Notes: generated by a model not told the origin, from the sequence alone. A stretch of 64,000 nucleotides of DNA from Leptodactylus fallax (GCA_947044405.1 CAMRHE010000077.1:6105501-6169500), one strand, 5' to 3'. Counted from the first letter of the stretch, positions 10,020 to 21,954 are shown. Program-made: numbers and translations.

Positions 10020-10790
10020 AGGTACCTAAGGGAATGGGTGGATTAGAGTATCAAACTTGTGGTTGTTCAGTTTGGAGAAAAGATGGCTTATGGGTGAACT
10101 AAAAACAATGTACAAATATACAGTATGAATGGACAGTACAGGGACCTTTCCAGTAATCTCTTTATACCAAGGTCTGTAACTGTGACAAGGGGGTACCCTC
10201 TACATCTAGAGGAAAAAAGGTTTGACCATAGTCATGGGAAGGGCTTCTTTACAGTAGGAGTGGTGAGACTATGGAGATCACTGTGACATGATGTGGAGAT
10301 GGCTGGTAACTTGTATAAATTCATGGGGGGCCTTGATGCCTTTACTGAAAGTAAGAATATTTTTTTATTTATTGTTTATTTCTATAGCACCATTAATTCC
10401 ATGGTGCTTTACATCTGAGGATTTACATACAGCACACATGATGTACAAAACAGATAATACTAACAGTGACCAACTGCCACAGTGGGATAGAGGGCCCTGC
10501 CTGCAAGGGCTTACAATCTATGAGGGAAGAGGGATAGAGACAGGATATCACAGATTATGGGAGCTAGAAGTTTTTGTGATATGATGTTGATCCAGGGATT
10601 TAATCCAATTGCTATATTTTGAGTTAGGAAGGATTTTTTTTTTCCTCTGATGGAGCAATTGACGTCTGCCTCATTGTTTTTTGTTTTTTTTTGCCTTCCT
10701 CTGGATCAATTTGGTAGATTAATAGGTTGGACTTGATAGAATTGTGTCTTTATCCAACCTCATCTACTATGTTATTATTAAATTATGATT
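10020..10790 (+). mobile_element. CR1-type LINE 3' end, split by an L2 fragment
   Basis: The left part (about 10060-10360) translates, with breaks, to the C-terminus typical of CR1-like ORF2: NGQYRDLSS, PRSVTVTRG, PLHLEEKRFDHS, GFFTVGVVRLW. The right part (about 10580-10780) continues its 3' UTR (GATCCAGGGATT, TTGCCTTCCTCTGGATCAA, TTGGACTTGAT, CAACCTCATCTACTATGTTA). The two parts flank an inverted L2-type tail (10361-10545), so the LINE was already in place when that fragment arrived. It has several stops and is dead. The sequence 9801-10020 before it shows nothing I recognise. Confidence 0.75.
10361..10545 (-). mobile_element. L2-type LINE 3' tail, inverted, nested in CR1
   Basis: Reverse complement of the LINE 3' end at 570-749: it holds ATAGCACCATTAATTCCATG, GGGCCCTGCCTGCAAGGGC and CTTACAATCTATGAGGGAAG. 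It is severely 5'-truncated, with no coding part. Confidence 0.8.
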
Positions 10791-11333
10791 AAACCTGTCT
10801 CTCTGGTTGCCTGAGGTGGTTACAGGAACAAAGAAGCTCACTGTGTGTAGCTATTTCCGTAACTCCTATTAGCATAACTGTGTTCTTTTGTTTTGTAACT
10901 CAAGACCTGATGGATGGGACTTAAAGCAGGGAATTCCTCTTTATCTCTATGGTTGTTCTCTACCATACTCCTGTACTCACTATATGGCCTGTACAGAACT
11001 TTATCTGATTTAAGACATCAAAGGGATTCACAGTAAGTTTATATTATTGGTATTAGAAAGCCGTTCACCACAGGACAGAAGATGTGAGAAATGGGGACAA
11101 ACTGTCTCTAGGCAAATTAAGGTACAAGAATCACAGGAGGTAGAGGAATGGTTTTAGAAGGACTACATGGGAATTTTTTTATTTTTATTTTATTTATTTT
11201 GCTTATTTGTATAGCGCTAACCACCTGTTGAATTTTCATCCTTCCATCTGGACCACCAGGCTAAGGTAAACTTCATACTGTACCTATATTACATAGGTAG
11301 AGTCAGGGGCTAGTACATAGAATGTGCAGAAAT
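10791..11333. other. Intergenic, nothing firmly recognised
   Basis: A short T/A-rich stretch (11170-11220) ending TTTGTATAGCGCTAA resembles an inverted SINE/LINE tail, but is too short to call. Confidence 0.35.
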
Positions 11334-11338
11334 ATAGG

Positions 11339-12332
11339 TGTGATGATTAAGGGGACTCCCATATATGCATCTCTGTACAATTATGCATCTGGCTGACCCC
11401 TTATACCCCCCACCCCCCCTTCTGACCATGTGTTTCAACTTCCCCCCCCCCCCTCAGCTCAGTTACTCTGAGCCATGTCCTTGTCGTGAGTTAATTACCA
11501 TCCCTTTGTTATATTGCTCTGAGTAAATTAACACTCCTTTTCAAGTGTCCTATCGCTCCCCAGGAGGTTTCCTGCTAAAACACAGCCACACCAGACAGTC
11601 CGGCACCAGTTATACATCAGAGAGATCATAGTTTTATGCCCATATCTCAGAAGGGGGGCACCTCACAGTTACGCCAATAAATTCTGTGGGTGCCCCATAG
11701 AAAGGCGCACACAGTCAGCCCAAACATGGAGCCGTTGTGAGCCCAAGGCAGGTCCAGACACCCAACTCCCTACCCAAAGGGAATTGAGGTGCCATGCTTG
11801 GTATGTATACGATGAGGCGCCAGGACGATTTTCGAGTTCAGGGGCTCCATGCTTGTAGGTGTAACTTCCCTCCCCCATGACATCACTCTGGGCGGGGGCA
11901 GGGAACACACAAAAGCAGAGCACGCAGACAGCACCTGGTCTTCGGCCATTTTACCCTGCTAAGGTCATCTGCTACTGGACGTCCACAAGATACTTGCCCT
12001 GGCTGAATCACACTTGGAAGCCAGAGATACCTGCACAAGCTGGTGTTAGTAATATATATTCTTTTCTTTCTTTTATCCCCAGTTTTATTTTATGTACCGT
12101 GTTATGCTGTTTTCACTTGTATCTGCTTGTTAATCGCTGCATGTATTCTATGTATGTGTTAAGTGCATAGTGTCGACCCATTTAGGGGTTAATAAATATA
12201 TAAAATTTAGAAGGCCCGTCTTGCGTATTATCCTCTGTTTACCCGCCTCACTCACGGAAAGTGGGTGTGAGGTAATCGAAGCGATCTTAGGTAGGCCAGG
12301 TGCGGTCCCTGGTAAGACTCGGATCCTTCACA
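11339..12332 (+). mobile_element. Solo LTR (994 bp), gypsy-like family, subfamily 2
   Basis: Begins TGTGATGATTAAGG and ends GGATCCTTCACA, with the 5-bp TSD ATAGG on both sides (11334-11338 and 12333-12337). It contains AATAAA at 12191 within GGGGTTAATAAATATATA, the block shared by every LTR of this group in the window. Its 3' half is clearly related to the inverted LTR at 18303-19580. No internal region is present, so it formed by LTR-LTR recombination. Orientation follows the AATAAA and the TGTGATGAT 5' end. Confidence 0.9.
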
Positions 12333-12363
12333 ATAGGTATATGTGTTTTGCTATGTACCTGCA

Positions 12364-13269
12364 TGTGATGATTCTGCCTAAATGTGGCCATAACTCAGCT
12401 GTATTTTGGTCTCTGGGTATAGGATATCCCTTCTTCCTTGCTTGCATACTGTGCGCAGCTACAAGCCTAGGTGCATATTGGCAGTAGCAGCCAGGCTGGA
12501 ACAATAGGGCTCCATTGTATTCCTATACAGCCCTGGCTGATCAAACAATAGTGCATTGTTCAAGCCTGGGCTGTTGACCAGATATGACTGATAACAGGGT
12601 ATCAATTCACTTTGTCTCATCTACATACAAAGGGTCTGAACGTGATTGAATTAACTCATCAGACATACTGTCGCCGGTGACCTCATTCTGGGAGGGGGCA
12701 TAAAGGGTATAAAAGATGAGGTAAGAGGTCTGTGGGAGGAGATTATGCAGGAGACTATCACTAAGAGATCATGCTATGAAGACTGTGCTGGGATCATGCT
12801 ACAGAGTTGTTACAGACAGACCATGAGGAGTTTTTTGTGATTGACTATTGGACTAATGCTGAGAGACTGTTATGAGAGCATGCAGGCGGGATTATCGTTT
12901 TAATGCCACATGCTGAAAAGCCTCCACTGGTGACTCACACATGCCATGTGTGAGTGTTGGACTATAGAACCACATCAAGGACATGTGTGGTAAAGTAATC
13001 ATTTCACCTTTAATCCCTTTTATTTTATTGTACTGTATCTTGTAACTAGTAACTGTTAATGCTTGCATATATCTGCATATCTGTTCTGATCTGTATATGT
13101 TAGATTTTAATACCGACCCATTTAGGGGTTAATAAATATATAAAATTTAGAAGGCTTGTCTTGTATTTATCTTGTGAACCCGGCACTCACTGGCGGTGAG
13201 TGTGGTTTTTATATGAAAGAGGACTCAGGGTGTGGCCAAAGCGGTTTGGTGCACGGAGGATCTTTCACA
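12364..13269 (+). mobile_element. Solo LTR (906 bp), gypsy-like family, subfamily 1
   Basis: Begins TGTGATGATTCTGCC and ends GATCTTTCACA, with the 5-bp TSD CTGCA on both sides (12359-12363 and 13270-13274). It has a TATAAAAG box at 12708-12715 and AATAAA near 13131. It belongs to the same subfamily as the LTRs of the complete element at 36775-40842 and the partial LTR at 63391. It lies only 31 bp from the previous solo LTR, in the same orientation. Confidence 0.92.
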
Positions 13270-13274
13270 CTGCA

Positions 13275-14860
13275 TAACTGTTTATACTGTATGTACTATT
13301 AGGAATATTTCATAAGGCTTGTGGTGGGATCTCACATCTGCATTTGTTGGGGTAAATTAACACTAGATTTGTTGCAGAAAGTTTCCGCAGCTGCCCCATT
13401 CATTTAAATTGGATACAAAAATCCTCTCTCTGCCATGTGTTAATTTACAGTAGTCCTGAAAGTTACAATAGACTCAGGATACAATATTTGCTACATACAA
13501 TGGTCTTTTCTAGATTATTGTAACTTGAAACCAGACTTAACATACGCTTGGCTGGAGGTCATTTTACTAGTAAAACCCGAATTAGTGAAGTTCATGCACT
13601 GAATGGATGACTAGTAGCGCCTCTCTACAGTATAATGCAGTACTACATGTCCTGTACTTGTCTTTACCTGTGCTAGGCTTAGTTGCAGCAGGAGACAGCG
13701 GCTCCATGTTATTTGTTGGGTGCGTTATTTGCGGGTACATTTCAGGAACCTGCTATAGCTCCTGTCACCATTATAGAAAGTGATTTACAGCTTCCCGCAG
13801 CTCTTTCTGACTGTCTAAGGATTTACACCATTCATTTCTATGGAAGGTAGATGCTTCTTTTCCTGATACCTGAAAAAAATCTGAAAAAAAGCATCCTGCC
13901 TCATCTTGGGGCAAATTCCACCTGAACCTCCCATTCTTTAATACAAGGCAAGTTTCCATAATTTCCAACGTAATGTAATTGATTTACAAGACACCTCAAG
14001 ACCCCAGCAGAGGCCACATACAACTAAGATCCAATACAAATCCCACTGGGATGTGAGAACACAGTGACCCCAGAACACTTATTGCATTGTTCTGCTGTTT
14101 TGTATATGCCATTGAAAAAATACAGCTGAAAAACATAGTAAAATGTGCATAGTGTGTAAATAACAAAAAGTCTGCCCACTCTGAAATGACTCCCAAACCA
14201 ACAATAGTGCCATGTAGGGCCCTTTAATACAAACCTGAAACATCCATTTGTGGCTAAAATGGATGTCCAATTTAGCCATTAAGTGCACTAAGGGCGGGAC
14301 CTGATTTACCAGATTTGCCTACGGACAGTTGCAAATACTCTCAACTCTGGATTAGTGTCTCACCTTCAGCCATGATTGACATTTTCAGCCTCTGTCTGCA
14401 TCACAATGGTCATAGGCAAAGCTGGTAAATCCAGCCCCACCCCTGAAGCACTTGCAGACTTATTTGTATATCCATAAAAAGATGATTATCTTTGCATTTC
14501 TTCATCCGTTTATGGCCAAAAAAATATGTTTCTGCTTCTATTATGGCAGATGTTGCCCAGAAGCTGAGCGGCCACCATGTCTCTGCACTGATCACAGGCA
14601 TTAACACCCCTAACATTTTCCTGGTGGTGCATGGCCACCATTTTGGAGTGGATCGACGGCCCCCAGTACAGTAAATGGTACGCAATATTAAATGGTACCA
14701 TTACAAAGTACAATTTGTCCCGCAAAAGTTAAACTTTCATACAATTCTGTGAACGGAGAATTAAAAAAAGTAATTGCTTTTGGAAGGCGGGCAGTCAAAA
14801 ACAAAAATCGAAAAAAATGGATGTGGTGGGAAAGGGTTAAAGGCCCCTACTTGGAACTTT
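13275..14860. other. Intergenic, nothing recognised
   Basis: About 1.6 kb without a credible long frame or a repeat I can name. Confidence 0.35.
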
Positions 14861-16358
14861 TTTATTTTTTTAAATTGTAGTTTTTATTAAATTTTTTAAT
14901 ACAAACACAAAATCATACACATGGGTGCGTAATAAAGAGAAATACAAGGCAAGTGTACAACATATAAAGCAAGAGAAAATAGAGTATGTGCACACGTACA
15001 AGAACAGCAAATATAACCTGCTGAGTCAAATATAAATGGAAACGAAGAAAAAAAGGTGACACAAGACAAGATACAATAGGGGAAGGGAAAGGGGGAAGAA
15101 GGATTACATAAAGCAACCTAGTATCTCCACTTATAAAGGGGAACTCAGAGGGGAGGAAGCCTCCAGGGATTACAGGTCGTGGAGCACCCAAAACGTATCC
15201 CAGGGGTTCCAAATAGTCTGAAATCTATCCTCCTCATTTTTTAGTGAGGGCAGTCAGATATTCAAGAGTCCTAGATTCTCTAAGTCTAGTATACAGTTCT
15301 TCCTATGACGGAGGGGAGGTCTGTCTTTAATGTTTAGCTATAAGACAGCGAGCTGAAGTGAGGATGTACAATAGTAGTTGTAAGGAGTTTTTCCTCAATT
15401 TTTCTGAGGGCAGATTGAGAAGATATGTTCGAGGTAGGAGGGGGAGACTGGACCTGTTGCCAATAGGGCAGGATCAAAGGGCAAGACCAGAAAAGGTGAA
15501 ATATGTGTGCCCGACAGGCATCAAACCTCCAGCACACATCGGGGATAATAGCATTAAATGAATGGAGTCGGGCTGGGATGTGAGACCAGTGGAGCAACAT
15601 TTTATGAAAGTTTTCCTTATATTCGGATAGGAAGGGCTTCTGTTTTTGAAGTATTAATTTTATAGCCGAAAGTCGACCAAACGTATTTAAATGGAGGTTA
15701 GGGGGAGTAATGTGAGGGTTGGTCAGAGTGAGGAGACCATCATCAGCAAATAGTGAGAGTTTAAACTTTTTATCCCGCACTCTAACCATGCAAATATCAG
15801 GATGTAGACGGATAGCAGCCGTTCAGGGATTAATGGATAATACAAAAAGGAGGGGGAATAGTAGGCATCCCTGTCGCATAGCAGTATGAAGAGTAAATGG
15901 CGGGGAGGAAGCACGGGGGAGCTTTATCATAGCAGATGGAGCTGCATAAAGGCCTCTGATCACCTTAAAAATGGGCCTCTAATGCCAAAGTGTCAAAAAG
16001 GCAGTCAAATGTCTTTTCTGCAGCTAAACTCAGCGTCAGACCTGGAGGCGATATCTATCAGATCAATGGTCCTCCTAGTGTTATCTCCACCTTGACGTCA
16101 GGAAAAAAACCCAACCTTAACCTTATGTATCAGGGATGGTAGGCAAAAACTGAGTCGTCAGACCAAAATCTTGGTGAATCAAGATCAGTATACAAAAGTG
16201 CAATGGGTCTATAATTTCTACAGTTCAGATGGTGCCTCCCAGGTTTCGGAATAGTGAGGAAGGAAAGAAGAAGAGAATCAGGAATGGGAGCTCCAGCCAT
16301 GAAGGTGTTGAATAGAGACGTAAGATGATAAGCCCCGAAAACTTTGTAATATAAATAC

Positions 16359-16938
16359 TTAAAGAGGACCTTTCATGTCCTCAGGCACATGCAGTTTTAC
16401 ATACCGCTAGAAAGCCGACAGCACGCTGAATTCAGCGCACTGCCAGCTTTCCCGGTATGAGCCCCGGGGCTGGAGATATCGGGGGTCATAGTTTCACGGT
16501 TTACTGTCAGAAAGGCATTCCTTACAGTCTAGCTGCGCTGTGAGGAACGCCCTCCCTGACAGTTCTCGTTCATAGACTTGTACTGGGGGGGCGTTCCTCA
16601 CAGCTGAGCGTCATCACTGGGCTGTAAGGAACGCCCCCTCTCTCTGTACTCATCGATAGCGCTGTACTGCCAGAGGAGGCGTTCCTTTCTGCCCGGCGAT
16701 GATGCTGAGTTGTGAGGAACGCCCCCAGTACAAGTCTATGAACAAGAACTGTCAGAGGGGGCGTTCCTCACAGCACCGCTACACTGTCAGGAAAGCCCTT
16801 CTGACAGTAAACCGTGAAACTTACACCGCCAATATCTCCAGCCCCGGGGCACATACTGGGAAAGCCGGCAGCACGCTGTCAGCTTTCTAGCGGTATGTAA
16901 AACAGCCTATACATGAGGTCGTGAAAGGTCCTCTTTAA
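16359..16938. mobile_element. Fold-back MITE with TTAA target sites (piggyBac-like)
   Basis: Flanked by TTAA at 16359-16362 and 16935-16938. Ends AAGAGGACCTTTCA and TGAAAGGTCCTCTT are inverted repeats, and the complementarity continues inward for roughly 200 bases or more per arm (ACATACCGCTAGAAAGC against GCTTTCTAGCGGTATGT; GCCCCGGGGCTGGAGATAT against ATATCTCCAGCCCCGGGGC). No ORF. It sits inside the old L1, so it is younger than that L1. Confidence 0.88.
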
Positions 16939-18302
16939 ACCTGTCATGACCTTGTGATTTCCTATTTGGGAGGTCTTTAAGCAACTGTTCAACTTAGCTC
17001 ACAGCAATGGGCTTGTTAAGGAGGGCAAGAGCAGTGGGGTAAGTGAGAGTAGATGATACAAGCCTAAAAAAGCAGAGAGAGTGTTAACCCTCTCAACCAG
17101 GTCAAAAGGGAGGGCAGTCAGCAAAGAGTACAGTTTAGCATAATACTCATGGAACATGCGAGCGATCTCATTGGGATTATGAATTACTGCACCATTTGAG
17201 CACTGGGGGGGCGTGTGCTGTACCCCTATCCACCTGGTCCTGAAGTTGCCTAGCCAAGAGCAAGTGGGGTTTGTTAGTCCATTCGTAGTATCGCTATTTT
17301 ACATATAAAAGTAGCTTATCAACCTTATAAAGCAGGATGTCTCTTATTTGGGTTCTAAGGTCAATTAGAAATTTTAAGAGGCGTTTCGTTGGTTGGGCCG
17401 TCATACGTTGATCAGCATGCCGCAATTGGGAATGGAGATCTATTAAGCGGGCATTAGCATCCTATTTCAGTTTGGAACCTAAGGCTATGCAGTGACCCCT
17501 CTTCACTGTCTTAAGGGCCTCTTACGATATCGCCTCAGATGAAACCAACCCCTCATTAAGTTTGAAAAAGGATTTAGGATGGGATCGTAGTTGATCACTT
17601 CTCTGCGCCCTCCAGAGGAGACTTTCATTAAGTCTCCAGTGACAGATCCTAATGGATGCATTGCAAGCAGCCAGTTCAACCATCACAGGGATGTGATCTG
17701 ACCAAGTAATAGAATCCATGGAGGCCCCTTATGGAGACACAGAGAGGGAGCATTCCGAAAGAAGTTTTCAGTGCGCGTGTGGACCTTGTTGGGGAGTGTA
17801 AGACCTATCTGAGGAATGGTTAATTTGCCATAGGTCATACATAGAGTTTCACTAACCGTATTTTTGGACTATAAGATGAACCAGACCAAAAGACGCACCT
17901 AGGTTTTAGAGGAGGAAAATAGAGAAAAAAATTTTGAAGCAAAAAATGTGGTAAAATATTTAATATATGGGAGTTATAGTTTTGCAACAGCTACAAGGCC
18001 ACATGCATAGGGCAAAATTTTTGCGGGGCCAGGTATACTTTTTAGTTATACCATTTTGGGGAATGTCTATTGCTTTGATCACTTTTTATTCAAATCAGAG
18101 GCGAAACAGTGAAAAAAACGGCGGTTCGGCACTTTTGATTCTTTTTCCCCACTACGACGTTCACCCTACGGGAAAAATATTTTTTTGACCTGGCATTGTA
18201 TTTAAGTTTGTAGACAGGGTATTTTCAGACACAGGGATACCTAAGGTGTATGTGTTTCACAGTAATTTTCTACTTTTATATGTATTCTAGGGAAAGGGGG
18301 TG

Positions 18303-19580
18303 TGTGAAGGATTCCGATTTACCAGGGCCTCGCGCCTGGCCTAACTGTGATCGCTTCGATTACCTCACACCCACTTTCTGTGAATGTAAGTCTGGTAGAG
18401 GATAATACGAGACGAGCCTTCTAAATTTTATATATTTATTAACCCCTAAATGGGTCGATACTAGACACTCAACACATACATAGAATACATGCAGCGGTTA
18501 ACAAGCAGATACAAGTGAAAATAGCATAACACGGTACATAAAAATAAAAATGGGGATAAAAGAAAGAAAAGAATATATATTACCAACACCAGTTTGTGCA
18601 GGTTATCTCTGACTTCCAATGCCAGGGCACTTTCTTATGGGACGACCAACAACAGAGCACCTTAACCGGGTAAAATGGCCGAAGACCTCTGGAACAAGTT
18701 GTTAGTCCATTGCTCTGAGCCCATGTGGTAGGCTCAGAGCACAGTCTTGGCAAAGCATGTGTTGCTTACATGCAGTGGCACCTCTGTTAGGTCCACAACA
18801 AGGCCTCAAGCCTAGCTGCATAGGCCGCATGGCAGCCACATGTTGGTCACATGACTTCCCCCACACCTCGCCTCCAAGAAGCGTGCATCTCCAAATCCAC
18901 CAGGCAACAGAGAGTGATTCAGCCTGGGCGGAGCCCCTTTTGTCTCCCCTGGTCTCCTCCCTGAGTGAGGTCACCAGGGGGAGAGGCCCCGCCCCCTCTC
19001 TACATCTCTCAGAATAACTTTTCAGTATAAGTCTATGCATGATGTTTATAGAGTCTGGCTGGTAGTATAATGGGGTTCCTGGCGAGATCCCCAATACATA
19101 GACTCCAAGTTTGACACTCCAGCTCCCTTTGGGTAAGGAGATCAGTGCCTGCACCTTTCCTGGATTTTGAACGGTGACATGTGTATATTCTGAGCGTGCG
19201 CCTTGACCTGACGCATCTGGGGGATCTATCGGATCGACAATAAGATGTTCCCCAGGCCAGATATTGTCATAAAACCATACTTCCTTAGAACTACCAGCGG
19301 CACCATTGAGTCTCTCAGGGATATGCGGATCGTTTGCATAAAGCATCCTGTCTAAATGAACCCCCGCTGGGTTAGTGAGGATGGCAGTCTTATGCAGATG
19401 AAGGCTTTTGACCAAATGGCTGATTGCTTGAGGGACAGGACAATAGACCTGAACTAGAGAGTAGTTTGACCACATTCCAGGTGCTCTGCTAGGCCTGATT
19501 CTAGGCACCAACCCCCGCTGCGCAGTAGTATAGGTTAATATTGATAGCCTAAGACCATACATGCCCCTAATATCATCACA
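18303..19580 (-). mobile_element. Solo LTR (1278 bp), subfamily 2, nested
   Basis: On the minus strand it begins TGTGATGATATTAG and ends GGAATCCTTCACA, flanked by the 5-bp TSD GGGTG (18298-18302 and 19581-19585). The shared AATAAA block lies near 18438-18443 (complement). It is longer than the related 994-bp LTR because of extra sequence in the 5' part (U3). It sits inside the DNA element 17855-20199, which sits inside the old L1: a three-level nest. Confidence 0.9.
18702..19562 (-). CDS. 286-codon ORF inside the U3 part of the solo LTR
   Basis: The frame opens at an ATG 18 bases inside the LTR 5' end and runs to 18702, about two thirds of the LTR. Composition of the first ~185 residues is protein-like (IWPGEHLIVDPIDPP, VTVQNPGKVQALISLPKG, YVLGISPGTPLYY); the last ~80 residues look like chance reading of GC-rich sequence. 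I recognise no domain, signal peptide or membrane segment. In the related LTR at 11339-12332 the homologous stretch (near 11765-11800, CTACCCAAAGGGAATTGA) carries an in-frame stop, so the frame is not conserved there. It may be a captured or LTR-borne gene, or a chance ORF. Confidence 0.3.
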   Translation of the reverse strand: MYGLRLSILTYTTAQRGLVPRIRPSRAPGMWSNYSLVQVYCPVPQAISHLVKSLHLHKTAILTNPAGVHLDRMLYANDPHIPERLNGAAGSSKEVWFYDNIWPGEHLIVDPIDPPDASGQGARSEYTHVTVQNPGKVQALISLPKGSWSVKLGVYVLGISPGTPLYYQPDSINIMHRLILKSYSERCREGAGPLPLVTSLREETRGDKRGSAQAESLSVAWWIWRCTLLGGEVWGKSCDQHVAAMRPMQLGLRPCCGPNRGATACKQHMLCQDCALSLPHGLRAMD

Positions 19581-21449
19581 GGGTGATTTAGAACTGTTTT
19601 TTTATTTTTATTTTTTTTAAACTTTTTTTTAAACTATTTTATTAGCCCCCCTTTCCCAGGGGGCTTGAACCTGCAGTCACTTGATTACAGTCTATGGGAG
19701 ATTCTGTACATTACTATTGAGGCTGGTTATAGACCAGCCTCAGTAGTAATATTACTATGACAGGCCTGGGAGCCTTCATTAGGCTCCCGGCTGTCCCAGG
19801 AACAGGTTGGCTCCTGCGATCTCGCCACACAGGAGCCAGCCTGCAACAAACAAGGTAGCCACCGGCCTGGGAGCAGTTTGGTGAGGGGTCTTACAGGTAG
19901 TAATGCCCGCGATCAGAGTGGACTCTGATCGCAGGCATTAGCTCCGGTTCTCTTTACAGACTCGGCATCCGCTGTAGTAGCACGGTGGATGCTGGGGGAG
20001 GGTTTGCACCGCCGGGACACCCTGTCCTCTCGCCCAGGGCCCCCAGCATTGCCCCAATCCTGCCGCTGCAGGAAGCCCCGCTGCAGGAAGCCAGTGGCGC
20101 CAGGAGTGGGATGATGCATTCGGACTATAAGACGCACCACCCATTTTCCTCCCAATTTTTTTGGGAAAAAAGTGCGTCTTATAGTCCGAAAAATACAGTA
20201 ATTTGACATCTAAAATAGGCTGACAGACGTCTTTGTAAAGGGTTTGATGGAACACCACAGAGGGCCAGGCGATCCACCATGTCCGAGAAGGCCATATTAA
20301 AATCGCCACCAATAATAATGGCCACGGCTGGGAGTTTGAACACTCTGCCAAGGACCCAAGTAAAGAAGTCAGGTTGGGAGGAGTTAGGAGCATAGATATT
20401 ATACAACGTAACAGGTTTGCCCTCCAAAGTACCATGTAATATAACGAATCTCCCACATGGATGCAAGACAGAGGTGGCAACCTCCAAGGGGCAGGAGGAT
20501 GAAATCAATATGGCCATCCCTGCTCTTTTCTTCGAGTGGATCGCTGAGTAAACAGTAGGGTAATGGCAGAGGGCAAAATTAAAGGAGCAAGAGGCATCAA
20601 AATGAGTCTTTTGCAAGAAAGCAATGTCAGCCTTAAGGGCTTATTATTCAATCAGGGCCATCCTTCGCTTTGCATTGGAGTTAAGGCCCTTCACATTCAG
20701 TGAGACTATTTAACTCACCCCACAGGTAGCAAAGAGGAGGAGGCAGAAGAGAACCCAGAGGTGGTCATAAACCTTCTGAGGGGGAGAGGGTCTAGGACAT
20801 CATCATGATTCAGCAGGTGAGGGAGAAAGACAAAAGGAGTAGGGGAAAGACAACAAGATACAAAACAAAGAGAACATAACACTAAGGAAATAATTATTAG
20901 GTCCAGGGAGGATCACTGGCAAGCACAGCAAAGAGAAGTAGGAGCAATGAAATAAACTATGGTAGTAAGCTTTAGAAAAAATATGAAATAGCACGACTAT
21001 ACGCCTTCAAACAGTGGGAAGCGGGGTCGTGGGAACCCATCAAAGAGGAGATAGAACTGGCTGGCTCCAGCAAAGATCCACTCCCAATGGCCTCTCCTAT
21101 ACATAGCATATGTTAATGGTACAAAAGAATAATGATGGAGTAAGGAGTATATCAAAACAGGGGAGAAAAATGTAAACAGTTTCTGCAGGTTAGAACAGTT
21201 CCATGGCAATAAACTAAAGAACACCTACAAAGTGAAGAGCAGGGACAAAAGGGGGGAGATCCCCCAGGGAGTCAGTTGAGCTCAGTGCATGGTGTTTCGG
21301 TGTGGAGGACAGAAGGGTCTAGGCGAGGAAGCAGAGTCAGCAGAAGGAAGGCAGAGTTTCTTCTGGGTGACCATTTTCCAGACAGGAAAAAGAGATGGGG
21401 AGGGGGCATTTACCTCCCAGTCCTATAGAGGTGGCTGAGGAATGCTCAG

Positions 21450-21890
21450 AGAAGCACAAAAATCAGGATGGTCCAGATATGTTCCCAGAGTAGCGATTGT
21501 CCATTTTTGCAGGCTGTGAAAACCCAGCAATATGGTAGTTGATGCTCTCACAGGATGGACAACAGGGGCCGTAGATTCCTCCTTTTTTGAAGTGTGTTCC
21601 AGGAGAAATCAGGATACAGTTTAATAGAGGAGCCACCAATATCAAAGTCTCTCTTGGCTCGTCCTGGGGACATGATAGCTTCCTTGAGTTCAAAGTCCTG
21701 CACACAGCAAAATCACATCTCTTGAGGTGTAAGTCAGTCCCTTAGGACGCAGAGTCCTATACACCCTATCAAGCTAAATACGATGGTCTGCCCAGTAACG
21801 AGGTGATGATCGCCACCAAGGTGACTTTAAGATTCTCCTCCCCAGTATCCTCAGCAAGCCCCTCACCCTTATATTATGTCGCCGGCCTCT
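21450..21890 (-). pseudogene. Degenerate L1 ORF1 C-terminal region
   Basis: Reading the minus strand in shifting frames gives the order expected at the end of L1 ORF1p: an RDVIL-like block (about 21710-21730), then PRTSQERL and an IKLYPDFSW-like block (about 21610-21660), then NLRPLLS (about 21565-21590). Frameshifts and stops separate them. This fits the 5' side of the old L1 and sets its approximate upstream limit. Confidence 0.5.
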
Positions 21891-21954
21891 ATCATCCAAA
21901 AGGCTTCCTTTAAGTTAATTTGATTGAAAAAAAGCAACACAATAGTAACAAAAA

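Larger units (their letters stand above)
17855..20199. mobile_element. Non-autonomous DNA element, ACCGTATTTTTCGGAC inverted ends
   Basis: The left end ACCGTATTTTTGGACTATAA and the right end TTATAGTCCGAAAAATACAG(T) are inverted repeats. A related end is at 43313-43340. Removing the solo LTR inside it (18303-19580) leaves about 1.07 kb. I see no transposase. The superfamily is unsure and no TSD is clear. It splits the endonuclease region of the old L1. Confidence 0.7.
15205..20710 (-). pseudogene. Degenerate L1 ORF2 (three separated blocks)
   Basis: The N-terminal block (20710-20205) reads SLNVKGLNSN and AKRRMALIE, then GDFNMAFSD, the AP-endonuclease start and its GDFN motif. The block at 17850-16940 contains the end of that domain (ITWSDHIPV, about 17690-17720) and the linker to the RT. 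The last block (16340-15205) holds the RT active-site region with FADD in place of YADD (KLSLFADDGLLTL, about 15720-15770) and then, after an apparent internal deletion, the C-terminal part (CRAHIFHLFWSCP). The pieces lie in different frames with stops, so this is a fossil. The FADD box marks it as a different L1 lineage from the YADD element at 3.1-9.8 kb. Confidence 0.75.
14861..21890 (-). mobile_element. Old L1-type LINE, fragmented by nested insertions
   Basis: Minus-strand L1, distinct from the intact one. T-rich 3' end at about 14861-14900, RT/C-terminal pieces at 15205-16340, further ORF2 pieces at 16940-17850, the endonuclease at 20205-20710, and an ORF1 remnant at about 21450-21890. 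It is interrupted by a TTAA MITE (16359-16938) and by a DNA element (17855-20199) that itself holds a solo LTR. Many stops and frameshifts; no TSD found. The 20720-21440 part is presumably the inter-ORF region. Confidence 0.75.
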
